Assembly (NCBI GenBank): GCA_027483785.1
Contig: JAIXTU010000005.1
Coordinates: 1 to 7,422 of the forward strand
DNA length: 7,422 nucleotides
Reading direction: 5' to 3'
Origin: Flavobacterium sp.
GTDB lineage: Bacteria; Bacteroidota; Bacteroidia; Flavobacteriales; Flavobacteriaceae
The notes below the pieces were generated by a model that saw only the letters and a list, made by a program, of their open reading frames with translations, was not told where the DNA came from and did not search any database. Positions 4,901 to 7,422 of this stretch are shown here, one piece after another; position 1 is the stretch's first letter; each line of letters opens with the position of its first letter. A program made the translations under genes and the position numbers.

Positions 4901-7422
4901 GCTTATAGAACTAGAGTAGCCTCTAGAGATAGCGCGTCTATTTCGGAGAATGTTACGTTCGCAAGTACTACCGGTGCAAACGCTAATTTCTTAAATATTA
5001 ACACTTCAATTGCAACGCAGTTAGAAAGTGGTGGTACTACAGTAAGTGGTGTTACTACCGATTTTGCTGGTGCTACTCGAAATGCTACGACTCCTGATAT
5101 CGGGGCATTTGAATTTGCAGGGACACCACTTGATTTAATCGGTCCGGTAATTTCATACACAAATCTGGCATCAAATCTTCCTCAAGTAAGTATTCCAGTT
5201 TCAGGCATCACCATTACCGACCTGTCTGGTATAAATACTACCTTTGGTACTCGCCCTCGTTTGTATTTCAAAAAAAGCACCGACGCCAATGACGCAACAG
5301 GATGGAAATTTGTTGAAGCTAACGGTACTACTTCGCCATTCGATTTCACTATGAATTTTGCATTGCTTAATGCAGGAAGCATCAGCGGAGGAGATGTTAT
5401 CCAATATTTTGTTGTTGCACAAGACAACGCTACAACTCCGAATGTAGGCATTAATAGTGGCTTGTTTGCTGCTGTACCTAGCAGTGTTGCTTTAACTTCG
5501 AGCGCTTTTCCAATCGGAGGGATCATAAATCAGTTCAATGTGCAATTTACTATTTCTGGCTTAAGAACAGTTTGTCCGACAGGTTGTGATTATCCTTCAC
5601 TTACTTTAGCGGGAGGTGCGTTCGATACTATCAACAACAATTTTGTAAATGGTGACATTACTTTACAGATTAATGCTAATCTTACAGGTGAAAATGGAAC
5701 GTTTACTCTTAATGAATTTGCGGCTCCGCACACCATAACCATAAAGCCTCAAAATGCAGCAACGACAATAACAGGTTCGTCTGCGACAGGAATCATTGTG
5801 TTGAATGCAGCTGATCGAGTTATCATCGACGGTTCTATTTCATCAACGGTAAACTCGGTTTGTCCTTTGGTTCAAGCAAGTCGCGATTTAACGATTTCAA
5901 ACACCAATACGGGTACATTATCTTCAGTCATTGGTATACAAAGTTCTGCGACAAACGGAGCCAACAATAACATTATTCGCAACCTTATTTTAGTTGGCCA
6001 AGCTAAAAATACGACAAGAGCTTGTATCGGAGTTGCTCAAATTCTTCCTGGTTCCGGAAATAATAACAACCAATTTGTAAATAACGAACTTCGTCAGGCG
6101 CAAAACGGTATAGCTATTACCGGTAGTAGCATTTCAAATAAAAACACAGGTAATGTCATTCGTTTAAACAAGATTGATGCGACTGGAACGCAGCAGATTG
6201 GTATTTCTGGTATTGCAGCTAGTTTTGAAGATAATCTAATTATTGATGCAAATACTATTGCAAATGTTTTGCCAACGAGTACAACTGCCGATGGATTTGG
6301 TATTGCTTTAGGTGGTGTTGCCATTACTGCAACAGCATTCACCGGTAATGAAGTAACAAACTATACGATAACTAATAACATTATTCATAATATCAACGGT
6401 GCATCGACATATTCTGCGACTGGAATTTTTGTTTGTCCAATAACTACAGTTGGTTCTTCGAATCTTATCGCAAATAATTCTATTACTAATACATTTGCGA
6501 ATGGTACTGATGGTGATTTCGGAGCCTCTATCTTTTTAGGCGGAGGAGCTGGTACAACGCGCGTTTATCACAACAGCATTTCAATGGCTGGTTCTAAAAC
6601 CCTTGGTAACCAAGGGAATTTTGGTATAGCAGTTGGCGGTACTAATCCAACTGTCGATATTAGAAACAACGTTATCGTAAATTCAGCGGTCTCTGGAACT
6701 GCAACGACTTTAGGAGTTGGTTCTTATGCAATTGGTTTTGCTTACAGTACGTATACCAATCTTACGCTCAATAACAACAGTTACTTTACTTCAGGTACAC
6801 AAGCGAAGTTTGCAAAAGTAGGTTCGCTAGCTGTTGCAACGGGTACAGATGTAACTGATTTAGCTGGTTTACAAACCACAATAGGCCAAGATGCAAACTC
6901 AATCAGTTCTAATGTTGTTTTTGCTTCTGCAACCGACTTGCGTCCTCAAATTGTTGTAGCTAATCAAACAATGAGTACTGCTGGGGCCGATTTAACTACT
7001 TTTGTTCCCACAGATGTTGATTGTACAACACGTCCAAGCAACCCAAGTTTAGGTTTCAAGCAAGTCAGTATTGTAGCTTGTACAACAGCAACAGGAGGTA
7101 CAGCAGCAACCACAACGCCTACGCTCTGTAATTCAGGCACACCGGTTGTTACTGCATCAGGATATTCGATAGGTTTAAATAGCGAATATCAGTGGCAATC
7201 ATCGACCGATAATTTTACTTCAAATATTGTTGATATTTCGGGTCAAACAAATCCCGCAACGCTTTCGGCTGGAAGCATTACCGTTACTACATCCTTTAGA
7301 TTACGTGTTGGTTGTACTTCTGACAGTACCATCCAATTTTCTAATGTTGTTACGGTTACCGTGAATCCAATTCCAGTAGTTACAACAACTCCCGCTTTTT
7401 CCACTGGAATTTGTCCGGGAGG
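1904..7422 (+). CDS. Giant secreted beta-helix / Ig-like repeat protein, probable T9SS cargo, 3' end outside window
   Basis: One frame stays open from ATG 1904 to the window edge (1839 codons plus two bases) with no stop on codon-by-codon reading. The start is fixed by an in-frame TAA at 1865-1867 and no other start between. Order: signal peptide (1-29, K10 then hydrophobic core, cleavage likely after VYG); beta-rich N-terminal module with C89, C129, C185 (30-186); right-handed beta-helix (about 196-1071) with Asn-turn repeats, ending PDIGAFEF like choice-of-anchor-Q proteins; Ig/FN-like linker (about 1072-1206); second beta-helix (about 1219-1720); Ig-like domain with QWQSS and C1742/C1804 (about 1736-1823); a new Ig-like unit begins at ICPGG (1836 on). 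Composition is Thr/Ser/Asn/Ala/Gly-rich. The likely role is a surface or released adhesin or glycan-binding protein; no catalytic site was identified. Export by T9SS is inferred, since the C-terminal sorting domain is not visible. Confidence 0.93.
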   Translation, partial: MNQFLRIVQKGALLVLLNFCLFSVSSVYGQASNGIFESYAIVSINGGANAFYDMGAATGNPDFQGANLGSFTSSQSLIVRGGENKTFKCNGGDIFNGRLRWRVWLTSAGPSGSFNAENYSFVSNDAGGCGGNQTWRGTGGSTNVISALTVPGNYTLEVYSEADGVPGTVFSSNFGNNFRATFNFCGSGTGALPVGNYSIPGCFATIGAAVAYINANGTSGSGIVQFDIAAGGSETAPAGGISITATGTAAREIRFVKAPGAAYTITSSNVLASGSLTDAVIKLIGADYITIDGLTLQENVANTTTASATNNMTEFGVALLYASATDGSQNNFIRNCSISLNRTYTNSFGIYSNTRHTATAVATTADITAATGSNSNNRFYSNTISNVNMGITLIGSNTAAFMDTGNDIGGTSVATGNTFTNWGGAAAAGGFISNTGTSYCIFVNHQINDNVSFNTLTSATFSGTSVTVRSIFKSYSATAPTGTVTSNINNNTITLNSGFTGGTFEHIRTADTSSSAATLNVNNNTILNSSITGTASSSNVIGIVNSSAVGTLNMTSNVIRGTTSTATTGGFTAFSNTAAVVNAINITNNQIVNTSNNAITFSAATSGTVTGVNNSGGAATAVLTITGNDIRGIVHSVAGTSVHNYIINTAITLSQNISSNTFTNLTVNTTGNVTMISNSVSLSSTGTKTINNNSIVTGFSKTGAGGALTLHFDNASSAAGSIINNNNNNFSNITVTGATAIDGFRNTDGTASARPLKTIQNNTFSNWTAGSSAVSGLVVGFGATNSIVSGNIVSNISSSGSITGIVNSASGNIDYVNNTVHTLSSSGAAVIAGINVAGADSPNLSRNKIFNLENTNAGGSVSGISVVAGTLVSMFNNVIGDLRAPAANAANPVIGINITGGTTVNAFFNTVRLAATSTGALFGSSAISASTSPTLTLRNNNFVNLSTANGAGLTVAYRRSSTTLTTYAAASNNNNFFAGTPSASNVIFADGTNTDQTISAYRTRVASRDSASISENVTFASTTGANANFLNINTSIATQLESGGTTVSGVTTDFAGATRNATTPDIGAFEFAGTPLDLIGPVISYTNLASNLPQVSIPVSGITITDLSGINTTFGTRPRLYFKKSTDANDATGWKFVEANGTTSPFDFTMNFALLNAGSISGGDVIQYFVVAQDNATTPNVGINSGLFAAVPSSVALTSSAFPIGGIINQFNVQFTISGLRTVCPTGCDYPSLTLAGGAFDTINNNFVNGDITLQINANLTGENGTFTLNEFAAPHTITIKPQNAATTITGSSATGIIVLNAADRVIIDGSISSTVNSVCPLVQASRDLTISNTNTGTLSSVIGIQSSATNGANNNIIRNLILVGQAKNTTRACIGVAQILPGSGNNNNQFVNNELRQAQNGIAITGSSISNKNTGNVIRLNKIDATGTQQIGISGIAASFEDNLIIDANTIANVLPTSTTADGFGIALGGVAITATAFTGNEVTNYTITNNIIHNINGASTYSATGIFVCPITTVGSSNLIANNSITNTFANGTDGDFGASIFLGGGAGTTRVYHNSISMAGSKTLGNQGNFGIAVGGTNPTVDIRNNVIVNSAVSGTATTLGVGSYAIGFAYSTYTNLTLNNNSYFTSGTQAKFAKVGSLAVATGTDVTDLAGLQTTIGQDANSISSNVVFASATDLRPQIVVANQTMSTAGADLTTFVPTDVDCTTRPSNPSLGFKQVSIVACTTATGGTAATTTPTLCNSGTPVVTASGYSIGLNSEYQWQSSTDNFTSNIVDISGQTNPATLSAGSITVTTSFRLRVGCTSDSTIQFSNVVTVTVNPIPVVTTTPAFSTGICPG

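Noticed and set aside
4475..5276. Phase-variable homopolymers in the surface protein gene (six G at 4475-4480, seven A at 5270-5276)
   Set aside because: The tracts are short and within the range expected by chance in a gene this long. The frame is intact across both.
3325..6342. Several minus-strand ORFs of 70-120 codons opposite the giant gene (for example 3325-3654, 4363-4725, 5182-5526)
   Set aside because: They are antisense shadows. The Thr/Asn/Ala/Gly-rich sense codons read as Val/Leu/Ile-rich strings on the other strand, and none has family resemblance or a plausible start context.

Overview
The window looks like a piece of a Bacteroidota chromosome, most likely a member of the Flavobacteriales (genus not determinable from here). 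The evidence is a Bacteroidota-type RpoC C-terminus followed by a DUF3467 gene, weak or absent Shine-Dalgarno sequences, a promoter candidate resembling the TAnnTTTG type, and a very large secreted Thr/Ser/Asn/Gly-rich beta-helix protein of the sort usually exported by the type IX secretion system (T9SS).

Layout: positions 1-924 hold the last 307 codons of rpoC (RNA polymerase beta' subunit), followed by a perfect 8-bp hairpin plus U-tract. Positions 992-1297 encode a complete 101-residue DUF3467 protein, followed by a second intrinsic terminator. The 606-bp gap at 1298-1903 is not empty. It contains an 11-unit, 77-bp heptanucleotide tandem array, a 98-bp imperfect palindrome at 1489-1586 lying inside a doubtful minus-strand ORF, a GAAA-capped hairpin, and a probable promoter and leader. 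From 1904 to the right edge a single uninterrupted reading frame of 1839 codons continues beyond the window.

Reading that large frame codon by codon gives this order: signal peptide; a Cys-containing N-terminal beta-rich module; a long right-handed beta-helix with a regularly spaced Asn ladder, closing with a choice-of-anchor-Q-like DIGAFEF motif; an Ig/FN-like linker domain; a second beta-helix closing with a degenerate copy of the same motif; one Ig-like domain; and the start of another at the edge. The C-terminal sorting domain, if there is one, lies outside the window.

The left part is conserved housekeeping sequence (transcription plus a widespread small protein). The right part is an accessory surface or secreted protein, and the repeat-rich gap separates the two. 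No defence system, CRISPR array, tRNA, rRNA or transposase was found. The least explained items are the heptamer array with its adjoining palindrome and the internal periodicity of the giant protein.
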